Origin: Euptelea pleiosperma
Lineage: Eukaryota; Streptophyta; Magnoliopsida; Ranunculales; Eupteleaceae
DNA length: 64,000 nucleotides
Assembly: GCA_035048495.1 (NCBI GenBank)
Contig: CM068547.1
Span: 18,979,913-19,043,912 of the forward strand
Reading direction: 5' to 3'
Position 1 is the stretch's first letter. Each line of letters opens with the position of its first letter. Below the pieces are notes generated by a model, which saw only the letters and a program-made list of their open reading frames with translations, was not told the DNA's origin and ran no database searches. A program made the translations under genes and the position numbers. This document shows, piece after piece, positions 33,139 to 44,535 of this stretch.

Positions 33139-34000
33139 TTATAACTAAATAAATATGAATTAGAAAAATATAAACTCAGTGGATTTAAAAACTAGATTCA
33201 TAGAGGTTTTTAGAAAAAATAAATAGAAAAATATTCAGATTCAAAATATAGGTCAAAACTCTTAATTAATTGGGCTGGACAGAATTCGGGATACAGAAAA
33301 GTGCCGCACATTTGAAAAATCATAACTTAATCAATACAAATCAGGAAAATACAAACTCAAATGTTATAGAAACTAGATTTAAGGAGGTATTTAGGAAAAA
33401 GAAATAGAAAAATATTTAGATTTAAAATACGGGTCGAAACCCTTAATGAAGTGGGTCGGACAGAATCTGGGATTCTGGGTTTTACAGAAAAGTCTAGCAC
33501 ATTTAAAAAATCATAACTTAATCAATACAAATCAGAAAAATACAAACTTAAAGGTTATAGAAACTAAATTGATAGAGGTATCTATGAAAAATAATTAGAA
33601 AAATATTTAGGTTAAAAATATAGATCGAAATCTCAAGTAAAGTGGACCGTGTAAAATCTGAAATTCTGGGTTTTACAGAAAAGTCCAGCACGTTTGAAAA
33701 ATCATAACTTAACCAATACAAATCAGAAAAATATAAACTCAAAGGTTCTAGAAACTAGATTGATAGAGGTATCCATGAAAAATAATTAAAAAAAATATTT
33801 AGGTTAAAAATATGGATCGAAATCCCAAGTGAATCGGACCGTGTAAAATCTAAAATTCTGGGTTTTTTGGTTAAGTCATACAACTTAGAAAATTCATAAC
33901 TTAATCAATAAAAATCAGAAAAATACAAACTAAACGGTTTTGGAAAATAGATTCAAAGAGGTATTTAGAAAAAAATAATATAAAAATATTTAAATCATAA
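33139..34000. repeat. Five ~191-bp tandem units in LTR B
   Basis: TCATAACTTAATCAATA-type starts at 33139, 33320, 33511, 33702 and 33894 (spacings 181, 191, 191, 192). Each unit also has AATCAGAAAAATACAAACT and, in the middle three, ATTCTGGGTTTTACAGAAAAG. The first unit is the most diverged. Confidence 0.9.
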
Positions 34001-35298
34001 AAGTACAACAAAAATGATAAGAACATAGTTATCCGTTATAGGTACAAAATAGACCATGGCCAAACCCATCTTGGTGGCCCAAAACAAAGATTAACCCAAT
34101 AAGAATAAAGTAAATATTATTAAAATTAATTTATAATGAGTATCAACCATTATTTAATGAAAGAAAAACAAATCTTGAAGAAAAACAAGTATAGGATGGA
34201 TCAAGCGCACTTACCTTAAGGTTTCTTGAACTTTAATGAAAATCAAAAGTTTATTTAAATTTGAAAGTCGTCGGATCGTCCTCTCCTCGGAGTATGTTCT
34301 TCTAATCGGAGTCCCCGTCAATTCTCTCTTCTTGCTCGAGTGCGATCGGTCCCCGGATGAAGGTTTAATGGAGCTTGCTCTATTCTTCAATGGAGTTGGG
34401 TTGTGAAAGCTTCTAAAGCTTTAGGGTTTTCATAAATAGGTTTAGGGAAGTATTAGGGTTTCTATTCTGTTGAAATTCGTAACTATTAAAGGGATGACTT
34501 TTTCAACCCTCAAAAACTTATATTTTACACTATTAATGGGTTAGGAATGGGCCCAAGGCCCATATACATCAATAGGCTTCATTTAAGAATATTATTAAGC
34601 CCAAAAGACTTCTAGATGGGCCATACGGCCCCACCCAACAATCATAACACAAATAATTATAAATTAATTCAATCAAACTGTATTATATAATTTAAAAGTC
34701 CATACAATAAGGTATTGACACATGTCACACACACAAATCATAAAAACGTTCAAAATTCTAGAAAAGTGTCAAATGACATTGGAATGACCCAAAAGTGATT
34801 TGCGGGTCCCACGCTCCTATTAAATAAATAAAATATAAATAAATATTATTTAAAAAAATATAAGAATGGTAGAAAAGTTCAAAAATTACGAAAATACTAT
34901 TTTTATCAAAATCTCCCGAAATCTCCTGCTAGGGTTTTTTTTTCTCAAGAAAGGTTCCAAATTTCACAGGTAAGTTGCTAAGGATAAAATAGGAATATTT
35001 TTGGTGTCTCGGGCCCACAAAATAATTTTTTTTATAAAAGTTCTGGAATGTTAGCTGGGGAAAGAAAAAGTCTCCTGTAAGTTATGATTCATTATTTTTA
35101 GTAGGAATTTAGCCCTAAAGAGCGAGTTTCAAAAATAGCAGGTTTTTCAAAGTTGTCAAAACGAAACCAAATTAAATACACATACTCATACATGATATTA
35201 AACAATAAAAACAATAATAAGAGTCTGAAAAAGTTTCAGGTTTTCATTATTAAGTGAATTTACCATAATACCCTAGAACGAAAGTTTAGGGTATTACA

Positions 35299-36108
35299 AT
35301 CTACCCCCCTTAAAGAAAATTTCGTCCTCGAAATTCGAACCCCCTCAAAGAAATTCTCAACCTAGTCTGTCAAATCTGATTAGTCAACTAATCATTTTAG
35401 GCAAACCAGGTTAGATTGGTTGATAAACTTTATAGCTACACACAGTCAAATTAGCCAACTTAATCAACCTAGTAAACCTAGCCAAACTGGTCATCAACAC
35501 CAATCTAGTCCAATCCAGCCAAGTTAGTCATCTACGTCTAGTCAACTTAACTATGCTGGTCAAACTAGTCAATATAGTCAACCTTAGTTAAACTGGTAAA
35601 CTTGATCAATCTAATCGACCTAATCAGCTGGTAAAACTAATCAATCTATCTTCCAGTCAAACTGGTAATGCTAGTCAACTGGCCTACTAGTCAAAATAGT
35701 CAGACTGTCAAATTAAGATCATATGAGGGTATAATTCTGTCAACATACCATTCTGTCACAATCTCCTTGATAAGGTATGACAGTGTTAGGTTTGCGACAT
35801 AGTCAAGCATAATATAAAATCAAGTATTATAATAATATACTAACAAACAATAGTATACAATCACTATTTATAAGTATTACAAACAATCAGAGTGCTCTAG
35901 ATTATAGTATTTCTAAGTGTCTCTAATGTATACTAAAATGTTATGGTCTCCATAATAATAATGAGCACATTAATCAGATCCCAAAATGGTCTCCATTCCA
36001 CGGGTCCTTAGGGTAATCTACTGGCTGTGCTCTAATGCCATTCTATCATACACAACTCAATTTATACATAGACCCATTACACACAAATCTCTAGCTGTCT
36101 GAAGCCTA
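35299..36108 (-). other. Element B internal region, non-coding
   Basis: Begins with a C-rich polypurine complement (ATCTACCCCCCTTAAAG), then 35360-35730 is a loose repeat of AGTCAA/ACTGGT words, then AT-rich DNA. No gag, RT or integrase text in any frame. Confidence 0.75.
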
Positions 36109-36120
36109 AGCTCTGATACC
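36109..36120 (-). promoter_or_regulatory. Element B primer-binding site
   Basis: TGGTATCAGAGC on the minus strand, four bases inside the LTR end at 36125. Initiator-Met tRNA. Confidence 0.88.
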
Positions 36121-36124
36121 ACTC

Positions 36125-36390
36125 TGTCGCGCCCCGAATCCGGATACCCAGATACGACCCGAAAATCCGTGGATCGACCCGTACCCGAACCCAGAGGTGA
36201 TCCATGAATGTCCCCTAGTGGTCCAATTAGGTCAATTAGACTACTAAGGTTCATTCGAAAACCCACTAAGTAAAAAGAGAGTCTAGAGGTAGGAAACAAA
36301 TAATTCAAATAATTTATAATTCAAATAATTCAATCAATCAACTAAATGTGGAGAGATGGAAGTGAGAACATGCTCTCAAACAAAGGCTTA
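36125..36390 (-). repeat. Element B 5' LTR remnant
   Basis: First 266 bp of the plus-strand LTR text (TGTCGCGCCCCGAATCCGG onward), identical to 31715-31963 over the shared 249 bp, then a sharp switch to Athila spacer sequence at 36391. Confidence 0.88.
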
Positions 36391-37057
36391 AAGGCTCGAA
36401 AGCTTACTGGGTTAGGTCTCCACAATTCTTCTCACAGGATCTCTAGAATTTCCAAACTTAGGATGACTCTGATGTTGATAGTGTACAATTGTGCCGAATC
36501 TGATTTTTTCTAAGTTTTCAAACTTGCTGTAGTCACACTTGACTTGACTCAATGCTAACTTTAAACAAAAATTGACATCCTCAATACTGACTTAACGAAG
36601 GTTTTTAGCTAATCAAAGTCAGGGTATTTGACACATTTTTGAAATTCTAGAAAACTTTTGGAGAACATCGGAAATCACCCCAAAAATGAGTTTTTTTTTT
36701 TTTTTTGAAGACATGAGTTTTGGTAAATACCCACCCCCAACCAAAATACAGCACTGTCCTCGGTGCTCATGACCGGGACATAAAATGATAACAAATCAGA
36801 GATGATGATGCAAAGATTCAGGAAGGATGTTACCAAGTCGGCAGAAACTCGACAGTGTGTGGTACCTGATGATCGGAAGAATGAATGTACCTGCATTTCC
36901 AGAGATATAACAGTAATAACAAATGCATGAGACTCATGTACTCTAGGAATATCGGAATTGCCTTTTCGAAAGCGCTAAGTTTTACGTCTTCAGCCAGACA
37001 TGACGGGGGTGATAGGCACCCCCAACCAAGTTGGAGCACAGGAGACTGAGTGGATCA
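36391..37057 (-). other. Athila A 3' spacer, truncated
   Basis: Matches 47906 onward of element E and the reverse of 51486-52200 of element F. Contains a T17 run near 36690 and no convincing ORF. Confidence 0.85.
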
Positions 37058-40000
37058 TCAGTCGACATAAACAGGATCGATGAGATCAATTTCAAAAGTC
37101 TGAATGAACGACACATCAAGTTCATGGAATTGCTTAAGACGCTGACCATTGACCTGGAATGAGGAGTGATCCTTGGGATCCTCAATAGTGATTGCCCCGA
37201 AGGGTGTGACTGCTGTGACCGTATAAGGACCGGTCCACCTAGATTTCAGTTTCCCAGGGAAGAGATGGAGACGAGAATTATAAAGAAGGACCTTCTGTCC
37301 TGGATGGAACTCTTTTCTGAGGATGCTCTTGTCATGTATCCACTTCATTTTGGCTTTGTAATTCTTGGACAAGTTGTAGGCATCATTTCTGAGTTCTTCT
37401 AACTCATTCATTTGAAGTTTCCGCTCCTCCCCTGCGGAGTCGAGGTCGAAGTTGAGCTTCTTAATGGCCCACAGGGCACGATGTTCAATCTCTACCGGAA
37501 GATGACAGGGTTTCCCAAAGACCAGACGATAGGGAGACATATTGAGTGGGGTCTTGTAGGCGGTTCTGTATGCCCATAAAGCATCAGTGAGACGAGTAGA
37601 CCAGTCTTTACGTGTGGTATTGTCTGTCTTCTCCAAGATCTGCTTGATCTGACGATTAGAAACCTCCACTTGACCACTAGTCTGCGGATGATAAGCTAGG
37701 GCAACCTTGTGGGTTACCCCATACTTTTTCATTAATTGCTCGAATATCCTGTTGCAGAAATGGGTGCCCCCATCACTAATGATGGCCTTAGGGGCACCGA
37801 ATCTGGCGAAGATGAACTCCTTTAGGAATTTGACCACCACTTTGTGGTCATTGGTCTTGGTGGGAATGGCTTCTATCCATTTGGATACATAGTCTACCGC
37901 AAGGAGAATGTACTCAAAACCATAGGAAACTGGAAAGGGGCCCATGAAGTCGATGCCCCAGATGTCAAATATTTCATCGACCTGGATGGGAGTGAGGGGC
38001 ATCATGTTCCTCTGGGAGATGCGGCCTAGATGCTGGCAATTAGGACAGGTTTTGCAGTAGATATGGGCATCTTTAAATAGTGTAGGCCAGTAGAATCCGC
38101 ATTGCAGAACTTTTTCTGCGGTTTTCTTAGTACTGAAATGACCACCACAAGGTTGGTCATGACACGAGGACAAGAGATTGAGTTGGTCTGATTCAGGGAC
38201 ACAGAGACGAATGATCTGGTCCGGACAGTATTTATACAAATAAGGGTCATCCCAAGAGTAGTACTTAACTCTTGCTAGGAATTGGTTTTTGTCCTGTTTT
38301 GACCAGTGTGAAGGCATTTCTTCGGTGACAATGTAGTTGACAATGTCAGCATACCAAGGATTAACAGAGATGGCGAACAGTTGTTCGTCTGGAAAGGTTT
38401 CAGGGATGGGCTGGGTGTCGAAGGATGACTCTAAAGTCAGTCTAGACAAGTGATCAGCCACTACATTCTCAGTTCCTTTCTTATCCTTAATCTCGAGGTC
38501 GAATTCCTGCAGTAAGAGAATCCATCGAATTAATCGAGGTTTGGTTTCCTTTTTCGACATGAGATAACGAAGGGCTGCATGATCAGTGTACACTACCACC
38601 TTAGTGGCTAAGAGGTACTGACGGAATTTATCAAGGGCAAAGACTACCGCCAGGAGTTCTTTCTCAGTGGTGAAGTAATTCATTTGGGCAGAGTTAAGAG
38701 TTTTGCTCGCGTAGTAGATCACGTGTGACCTTTTGTCAACTCTCTGCCCTAGAACAGCGCCTAACGCGTAGTCAGAAGCATCGCACATTACCTCGAAAGG
38801 TAGAGTCCAATCCGGGGGACGGATAATGGGCGCAGTAGTGAGCCCAGATTTGAGACGCTCAAATGCCTTGACACAGTCAGTATTAAAGTCGAAAGGACTA
38901 TCTTTAGCTAGAAGATGGGACAGAGGTCGAGCGATTTGAGAGAAGTCCTTGATGAATCGCCTATAGAATCCTCCGTGTCCCAAAAAGGATCGGATGTCAC
39001 GCACGGACTTAGGAATGGGCAAGGTCGAGATGATATCGATTTTAGCTTTGTCGACCTCAATGCCCTGATGGGAAATGACATGTCCCAGAACAATGCCCTT
39101 CTTCACCATGAAGTGGCATTTCTCCGAATTGAGGACAAGTCGCTTGTCCTGACAGCGGTGAAGTACAAGCCCTAGATGGTTCAGACAGTCATCAAAGGAT
39201 GACCCAAAGACTGAGAAGTCGTCCATAAAGACTTCGAGGAATTTTTCCACCATGTCAGAGAATATGCTCATCATACACCTTTGAAAGGTCGCGGGTGCAT
39301 TGCAGAGGCCAAAGGGCATGCGCTTGTAGGCAAAAGTGCCAAAGGGACAGGTGAAAGTTGTCTTCTCGTGATCCTCAGGGGCGATTGGTATTTGATTATA
39401 CCCTGAGTAACCATCGAGGAAGCAGTAATAGGGGTGACCTGCTAATCGCTCCAACATTTGGTCTATGAAGGGTAAAGGAAAATTGTCCTTCCTAGTGTTG
39501 GTGTTGAGTCGTCGGTAATCGATGCAGACTCTCCACCCTTTCTTCAGGCGCTGGGTTACCATTTCCTTGTTCTCATTTTCCACAACTGTGAATCCTGCCT
39601 TTTTAGGGACGACATGAATAGGGCTCACCCATTTGCTATCGGAGATGGGATAAATGATACCCGCATCTAACAGTTTAAGGACCTCATCCCTGACTACATC
39701 CTTCAAGACGGGGTTCAACCTCCTCTGGTGTTCTCGCGAGGTTTTGGATTCATCCTCGAGATAGATGTGATGTTGGCACACCGAGGGGTCTATGCCTCGA
39801 ATATCATCTATAGTCCAACCTATCGCAGATTTGTGCTCGTTGAGCAGCTCGAGAAGTTTCTTACGTTCACTCTCAGACAAAGCGGAAGCAATAATGACAG
39901 GGTAGGTTTCCTTAGGACCAAGATAGACATAGGAAAGATCTGTGGGAAGAGGCTTAAGCTCCAATTTTGGAGCAGATGGAGTAGAAATAGGTGTCACAGA

Positions 40001-41116
40001 AGACACGGATTGAAGAGGTTTGACTTCAGTAGGTAAAGGAAGGATGGGTTCTCTGGCCATGGTTATCAGAGGCTCGAACTCAATGAGAGGAGCGGGGATC
40101 TCTATCAGTGGAGCAGTCTCGAAAAGATCATTGAGATCAGAAATAGCTGACTCTGTTGCAAAGTCAGCTCCAAAGTGTTCTAGACACTGCTTAAGAATAT
40201 CTTCGGTGGAGTCCGGGATTAGACTCTCAACGGCACACATTTCATCGGTCACTTCGCGATCGGCATCTTGTTGCAGTAAACGAAAGATATTGACCTCAGC
40301 TTTGAGGTTTCCGAAAGCAATGGACATGTTTCCGTCCCGGCAACCGATGTGTGCATTCGCGGTGGCAAGGAATGGACGGCCTAAGATGACCGGAATTCGG
40401 TTATCCTGACACGGCTCGGTGTCTAGAATGATAAAGTCCACAAGATAATAAAAGTCAGCGACTTTTACTAGGACATCTTCAATGATTCCTCTTGGAATCT
40501 TGATGGACTGATCAGCTAATTTCAGGGTGACATTGGTAGGCTTCATATCTTTCAGTCCTAACTGCTGATATACCGAGAATGGTATGAGGTTGACGCTAGC
40601 CCCTAAATCTAGCAAGGCAGTGCAGCTAAAGTTGTCGCCAATTTCACATTGGACAGTTGGGCTACCTGGATCCTTGTGTTTGATCACACTGTTGCGTTGA
40701 ATGAACGCGGTAGCTTTTTCGGCCAAGAAGGCAGCTTTGGGTACATGCGTACGCCGCTTAACTGTGCACAAGTCCTTGAGGAATTTGGCATAGGAGGGGA
40801 TTTGCTTGATAGCAGAAAGGAATGGGATATTGATCTGGACGTCTTTAAAGACGTCTAAGATCTCTGAGAATTGCTGATCCCGCTTATCTTGGACAAGTCT
40901 GTCCGGGAAGGGAGGCTTTACTCGACAAATGGATTTGTCTTTAGCCTTAGATTTCTGCACAGGGATATCTGATGTTGGTGCAGAGGTAGAAGAAGCAGAG
41001 GTAGGATTGGTACTAGTTTCCTCTGTACGAGTGATGGGTGCTGGAGATGGCACCGGTGGTGGTTGGACTCCCATGTCCACAGTTTTTCCAGATCGTAGGG
41101 TGGTTACAGCTTGCAC
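37058..41116 (-). CDS. Athila pol polyprotein: protease, RT, RNase H, integrase
   Basis: 1352 residues with no stop. Aspartic protease at LLDLGASVN (Asp170, DxGAS form). RT about 480-680 with [38 protein letters not shown] and the catalytic FMDD at 630-633. RNase H with Asp779, Glu820 and Asp845. Integrase with His986, His993, Cys1021, Cys1024 and the catalytic Asp1056, Asp1115, Glu1151 in DD35E spacing. The RT wording is that of the Athila lineage. It makes, cuts and inserts element cDNA. The ATG at 41116 is only the first in this frame; in Athila gag and pol are usually one ORF, so the true polyprotein probably starts at gag. Every catalytic residue I looked for is present, so the copy may have been mobile recently. 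Confidence 0.95.
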   Translation of the reverse strand: MQAVTTLRSGKTVDMGVQPPPVPSPAPITRTEETSTNPTSASSTSAPTSDIPVQKSKAKDKSICRVKPPFPDRLVQDKRDQQFSEILDVFKDVQINIPFLSAIKQIPSYAKFLKDLCTVKRRTHVPKAAFLAEKATAFIQRNSVIKHKDPGSPTVQCEIGDNFSCTALLDLGASVNLIPFSVYQQLGLKDMKPTNVTLKLADQSIKIPRGIIEDVLVKVADFYYLVDFIILDTEPCQDNRIPVILGRPFLATANAHIGCRDGNMSIAFGNLKAEVNIFRLLQQDADREVTDEMCAVESLIPDSTEDILKQCLEHFGADFATESAISDLNDLFETAPLIEIPAPLIEFEPLITMAREPILPLPTEVKPLQSVSSVTPISTPSAPKLELKPLPTDLSYVYLGPKETYPVIIASALSESERKKLLELLNEHKSAIGWTIDDIRGIDPSVCQHHIYLEDESKTSREHQRRLNPVLKDVVRDEVLKLLDAGIIYPISDSKWVSPIHVVPKKAGFTVVENENKEMVTQRLKKGWRVCIDYRRLNTNTRKDNFPLPFIDQMLERLAGHPYYCFLDGYSGYNQIPIAPEDHEKTTFTCPFGTFAYKRMPFGLCNAPATFQRCMMSIFSDMVEKFLEVFMDDFSVFGSSFDDCLNHLGLVLHRCQDKRLVLNSEKCHFMVKKGIVLGHVISHQGIEVDKAKIDIISTLPIPKSVRDIRSFLGHGGFYRRFIKDFSQIARPLSHLLAKDSPFDFNTDCVKAFERLKSGLTTAPIIRPPDWTLPFEVMCDASDYALGAVLGQRVDKRSHVIYYASKTLNSAQMNYFTTEKELLAVVFALDKFRQYLLATKVVVYTDHAALRYLMSKKETKPRLIRWILLLQEFDLEIKDKKGTENVVADHLSRLTLESSFDTQPIPETFPDEQLFAISVNPWYADIVNYIVTEEMPSHWSKQDKNQFLARVKYYSWDDPYLYKYCPDQIIRLCVPESDQLNLLSSCHDQPCGGHFSTKKTAEKVLQCGFYWPTLFKDAHIYCKTCPNCQHLGRISQRNMMPLTPIQVDEIFDIWGIDFMGPFPVSYGFEYILLAVDYVSKWIEAIPTKTNDHKVVVKFLKEFIFARFGAPKAIISDGGTHFCNRIFEQLMKKYGVTHKVALAYHPQTSGQVEVSNRQIKQILEKTDNTTRKDWSTRLTDALWAYRTAYKTPLNMSPYRLVFGKPCHLPVEIEHRALWAIKKLNFDLDSAGEERKLQMNELEELRNDAYNLSKNYKAKMKWIHDKSILRKEFHPGQKVLLYNSRLHLFPGKLKSRWTGPYTVTAVTPFGAITIEDPKDHSSFQVNGQRLKQFHELDVSFIQTFEIDLIDPVYVD

Positions 41117-41335
41117 CTCCCCTTGACACTTCTCATTCTGGCTTTGAGATTGAGATCCGATCTCATATACTGCCCTTTGGCATTTCCTTTTGGGTTAGCA
41201 ATGGGTTGGCTAGGAAAAATGCCTTTAGCTTTCTCAGCTTCCAATTGCCTAAGCGTTGCTCTAGACGAAGCATGGATTGTTGTTGCTGTTGCTCTAGGCG
41301 TTGCATAGATTGTTGTTGCTGAGTAATGAGTTGAG
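41117..41335 (-). other. gag-pol junction without one open frame
   Basis: In a third frame this stretch codes a Gln-rich, coiled-coil-like segment (ITQQQQSMQRLEQQQQQ), then SNPKG-like text before the pol frame. Reading across needs two frame changes, one near 41345-41375 and one near 41190-41240. This may be small indels in this copy. Confidence 0.7.
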
Positions 41336-42835
41336 CTAGAAGGTTTTCAATACCGGATTTGGGGACCGACTGGTGGGGGCAGCTAATGGGAGCTGAGGCA
41401 CCAATTCGCGACTCGAGCTCATCGGGGCATTATAGTTATATGCTGGTGGATTAGTTGGGACAATCGGTTGGTTCTGAAAGTTCTGGGGAACTCTTTGCTG
41501 ATTCTGAAATGTGCTCTGTTGTCCAGAGTATTGACCCTGTTGGAACTGCTGGTTCTGAGTAGATGGGTACTGATTCTGCTGATATTGTCCCTGATTGAAT
41601 TGTCTATTGGGTTGATTGAACCCAGGAGGATACATGCCCTGAGGTTGACGTGGAGGTTGAGCTTGTGGTTGAGTAGACTGAGGCCTCCAAGAGAAGTTAG
41701 GGTGGTTTCTCGTGTCCGGATGATAAGATTGACTATACGAGTTCTGAGTAGGAGGTTTGTATGTGCTGAAAGCACAAACTTCTTCCTGAAGAGGATTAGA
41801 CCATCCTTCATTCAAAGGACAATGCTCAGTAGTATGGGAGGGTTGCAGACAGAGGGTGCAGGATTCCATAGGGCTCTCGTGTCCCACATGCATGACTGGG
41901 GTAGATTGCTGAGTAGGCTTTTGTACAGACACAGCCAGTGCCGAGACTGACTTGCTCAACTCTTGAATGACAGATCGAAGCTCAGTATCAGCTGTAGCAT
42001 CATGTCCCTTGGTTGTCCTTTGGACTGAAGTGGTTCGACTGAACTCTGAGTCAGTCGTCCAATGTTGAGAGTTTTCTCCTAACTCTCCCAAGAATTTGTA
42101 TGCATCGGTCGGAGTTTGGTGCAGGAATTTTCCTTGGCACATTGACTCTACCATGGTCCGGGACTCATCAGTAAGTCCCTTGTAGAAGACATGGACAAGA
42201 TTGCCCTTATCGATGCTATGGTGGGGACACTTAGTCAGGTAGTCTTGGAATCTATCCCACGCTTCAAAAAATTTCTCATCGGACTTTTGTCGAAAGTCCT
42301 GGATGAGTTGCTTCATTTGGTTGGTCCGAGTCATGGGGTAGAATTTAGACATGAATTTGCCCACCAATTCTTTCCAACTGCTGATTGAATCAGCGGGTAA
42401 GGAGTAGAGCCAATCTGAGGCTCGGTCTTTGAGCGAGAATGGGAAAACTCGCAGACGGACATTGTCATCATCGAGGTTCTGATTCTTGAAAAGTAGGATG
42501 ACATGTTGGAATTCCCTAATATGGGAATATGGGTCTTCTCTTGGGAGACCACGAAAGGTTGGCAGCATTTGGATCGTCTGTGGCCTGATCTCAAATTGTA
42601 CCGCCGTAGTAGGTGGGAGAACAATGCAAGTGGGCGGATTGGCAGAGATAAGAGCGAACGTCTCGATAAGAGGTCGTTCGACTGCCATGACTACAAAGGT
42701 AGTAGTACTGGGGGAGGCGGGTGGGGAAAGAGATGGGGAAGAATTCAGTGGAGGATCCACTGTAGGGACGTGATTCTCAGATCGAATCAAGCGCTTGTTC
42801 GGACGATTCCAAACGGGCATACGCGAATGAGGCAA
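41336..42835 (-). CDS. Athila gag (capsid/nucleocapsid)
   Basis: 499 residues. Pro/Ser-rich N-terminus, then the Ty3 gag domain from about residue 90 (LPTFRGLPREDPYSHIREF, FPFSLKDRASDWLYSLPADS, SWKELVGKFMSKFYP, FRQKSDEKFFEAWDRFQDYL, KGLTDESRTMVESMCQGKF), a degenerate zinc knuckle (CTLCLQPSHTTEHCPL) and a Gln/Pro/Tyr-rich C-terminal tail. Builds the virus-like particle and binds element RNA. The last 10 or so residues (SPNPVLKTF) seem to be out of frame relative to the expected gag-pol reading. Start chosen as the first ATG; an internal Met six codons on is also possible and is the one conserved in element D. Confidence 0.93.
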   Translation of the reverse strand: MPHSRMPVWNRPNKRLIRSENHVPTVDPPLNSSPSLSPPASPSTTTFVVMAVERPLIETFALISANPPTCIVLPPTTAVQFEIRPQTIQMLPTFRGLPREDPYSHIREFQHVILLFKNQNLDDDNVRLRVFPFSLKDRASDWLYSLPADSISSWKELVGKFMSKFYPMTRTNQMKQLIQDFRQKSDEKFFEAWDRFQDYLTKCPHHSIDKGNLVHVFYKGLTDESRTMVESMCQGKFLHQTPTDAYKFLGELGENSQHWTTDSEFSRTTSVQRTTKGHDATADTELRSVIQELSKSVSALAVSVQKPTQQSTPVMHVGHESPMESCTLCLQPSHTTEHCPLNEGWSNPLQEEVCAFSTYKPPTQNSYSQSYHPDTRNHPNFSWRPQSTQPQAQPPRQPQGMYPPGFNQPNRQFNQGQYQQNQYPSTQNQQFQQGQYSGQQSTFQNQQRVPQNFQNQPIVPTNPPAYNYNAPMSSSRELVPQLPLAAPTSRSPNPVLKTF

Positions 42836-44516
42836 GCTCTATACTTGGCAAAAAGTTGCCAGAGAGGAACACTATCCTAAATGATGCACACCAAGCACAG
42901 ATAATCCTATTCTAAGCAATCAGGATATATTTTAGGAATTATCTTAGTTAGTTTTGGGGCTAGAGTAGATTATGACAGTGGGCGGACCACTGGTTTATCT
43001 TTTAACCGCCGGACTAACTGTTTTGCACTCAGAGGTTCTCACTAGGCTACACTCTTCAGAGCGAATCCTTTAGTACTAACTCTAGTTAACAACAAGGCAA
43101 TCCGAAGCCTAGATAGACGTGCGGCACAATGGCTGACTTAAGTACGTCCCAGACTAACCGGATTGGTCAAGTGGATAAGAAGAGTGTTCCCTCGGGTTAA
43201 GCTAGGGTTGATGCGTGTTCCTAGTCCACACGCAACTAACCGCCGAATAGTCCAAGATGCCATGTCGAGCTCAGTGTACTTGAGTAGCAGGGACTTATGG
43301 GTGTGTTAGACAACAGGGACCCGCGCTCGTGGTCTTATTTCGATTGGATGTTAAGCGGGTTCGCTTTGCGTGGATTTTTCCTCGAACACCGGGCTAATTG
43401 GCGCTACTTCTTGATTCTTTTTATTATAGATGGATCCTGGGGATCAATATCAGCTGGAGTGATGAGGTGGGTGATGAAATCCCACCAGTTTCAATTTTGG
43501 AGCTGGGTTTGCTCTCTTAGAGTTGATTGATTAACGGCCACGCCACGCAAGTCGAATAAGTTGTTGCTAAAAAACAAATAGACAAGCGGCAATGATGCAC
43601 CCAATATGCTCTGTATCGCACTCAAGGCGAGGATAGAGACTTACCTCCCGTGGGCCACGCCACGGGGTCGCCTCCGTGGGTTAGAGAGGGGTATCCTAAT
43701 GGGCTTGGGCCCGACTCCACCTCTTTGAGCTTTTGCTCTCTACCCACACTGGATCGTGTTCCTGCAGAAAAGTTAGATCGCACGGTCTAGGTAGTCGGGA
43801 TTCTATTTGGAAGATCTTTGCCTTTTTAGGGTTCACAGAACAAGCACTGGATTTAGGCAAGTTTTTGAATTAATTTCCAAGTTCGAGATGGGTTAAAATT
43901 TAGGAATTCCCAGATTGGAAAATACCTAGATTGGAAAGTTTCCCGAACTGTGGAGATCTTCCAAGAAAGATTTGATTGCGAGATCCCTTATAATTTTGGG
44001 AAATTTCCCAAAATTGAAATTCTTGCTAGATTTGGGGTGTTTCCTTTTGCAGACTTTTCCAAATTCGGAAGATTTCTAAAGATAGAAATTCTTCTAAAGA
44101 GGAAACTTCAAAGAGGGGAAACCCTAATTTAGCAAAGTTTCAAGATTTTAGAATCTTTCCAACAATTGCAAATCCTTGATTGGTGATTTCTAAAAATCTG
44201 CAGAATATGAAACCCTAATTTTTTTGAATTTTGAATTTATTATTTTTTTGGTATTTTTCACTTAATCTAGGGTTTCTAAAAAACCCTAGAACAAGATCTA
44301 GCAGTTATATGGAAAGCAGTAAAATTCCTAAATTATTACAAATTGCACTCGGCCTTCCGAGGCATTAAAAATAGTAATTTAAAAACTGCTAAAAATCAAC
44401 AAAAACAAAAAATAGAAAGTTTCCCGAAAAGGTCGGGCTGTCCAAATTGAGCAGCTTTCCGATTTGGCAACTTTCTAATTCCGTCTTTACGTCCTTTTTC
44501 GCACTCCCGAACACCC
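42836..44516 (-). other. Athila A leader
   Basis: 1.68 kb untranslated leader between primer site and gag. Contains GC-rich patches with CGTGGGCCACGCCACGGGG (43660-43680) that can fold on itself, and an AT-rich part (43850-44400). Homologous leaders occur in C and D. No ORF worth calling. Confidence 0.8.
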
Positions 44517-44533
44517 GAGCGGCAGCGGCGCCA
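44517..44533 (-). promoter_or_regulatory. Athila A primer-binding site (Asp tRNA)
   Basis: On the minus strand TGGCGCCGCTGCCGCTC two bases after the LTR end. Athila elements prime from tRNA-Asp, whose 3' end complements TGGCGCCGTTGCCG; here one base differs (GCT for GTT). Confidence 0.88.
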
Positions 44534-44535
44534 TT

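Larger units (their letters stand above)
31715..35298 (-). repeat. Element B 3' LTR, about 3.6 kb
   Basis: Plus-strand end GGGTATTACA at 35298. Unusually long for this group. Contains a GGATCC-rich minisatellite (32690-33050) and five ~191-bp tandem units (33139-34000). No gene recognised inside. Confidence 0.88.
31715..36390 (-). mobile_element. Non-coding Tekay-like element B, both outer ends cut
   Basis: Left LTR 31715-35298, internal 35299-36124, right LTR piece 36125-36390. The primer site (minus strand TGGTATCAGAGC, 36109-36120) and LTR start TGTAATACCC place it as a minus-strand Ty3 element; AATTTCGTCCTCGAAATT next to the purine tract matches the Tekay pol tail. The internal part is only ~830 bp with no protein domains, so it must rely on another element. 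The left LTR lacks its first 17 bases; the right LTR stops after 266. Where the two LTRs overlap (249 bp) I see no difference. Confidence 0.85.

Noticed and set aside
33139..34000. CRISPR-like array
   Set aside because: Units are adjacent ~191-bp tandem copies without short repeats and unique spacers, and the context is a plant LTR.
35360..35730. Coding or regulatory array of AGTCAA words
   Set aside because: Loose low-complexity text without fixed period; only noted as composition of element B.
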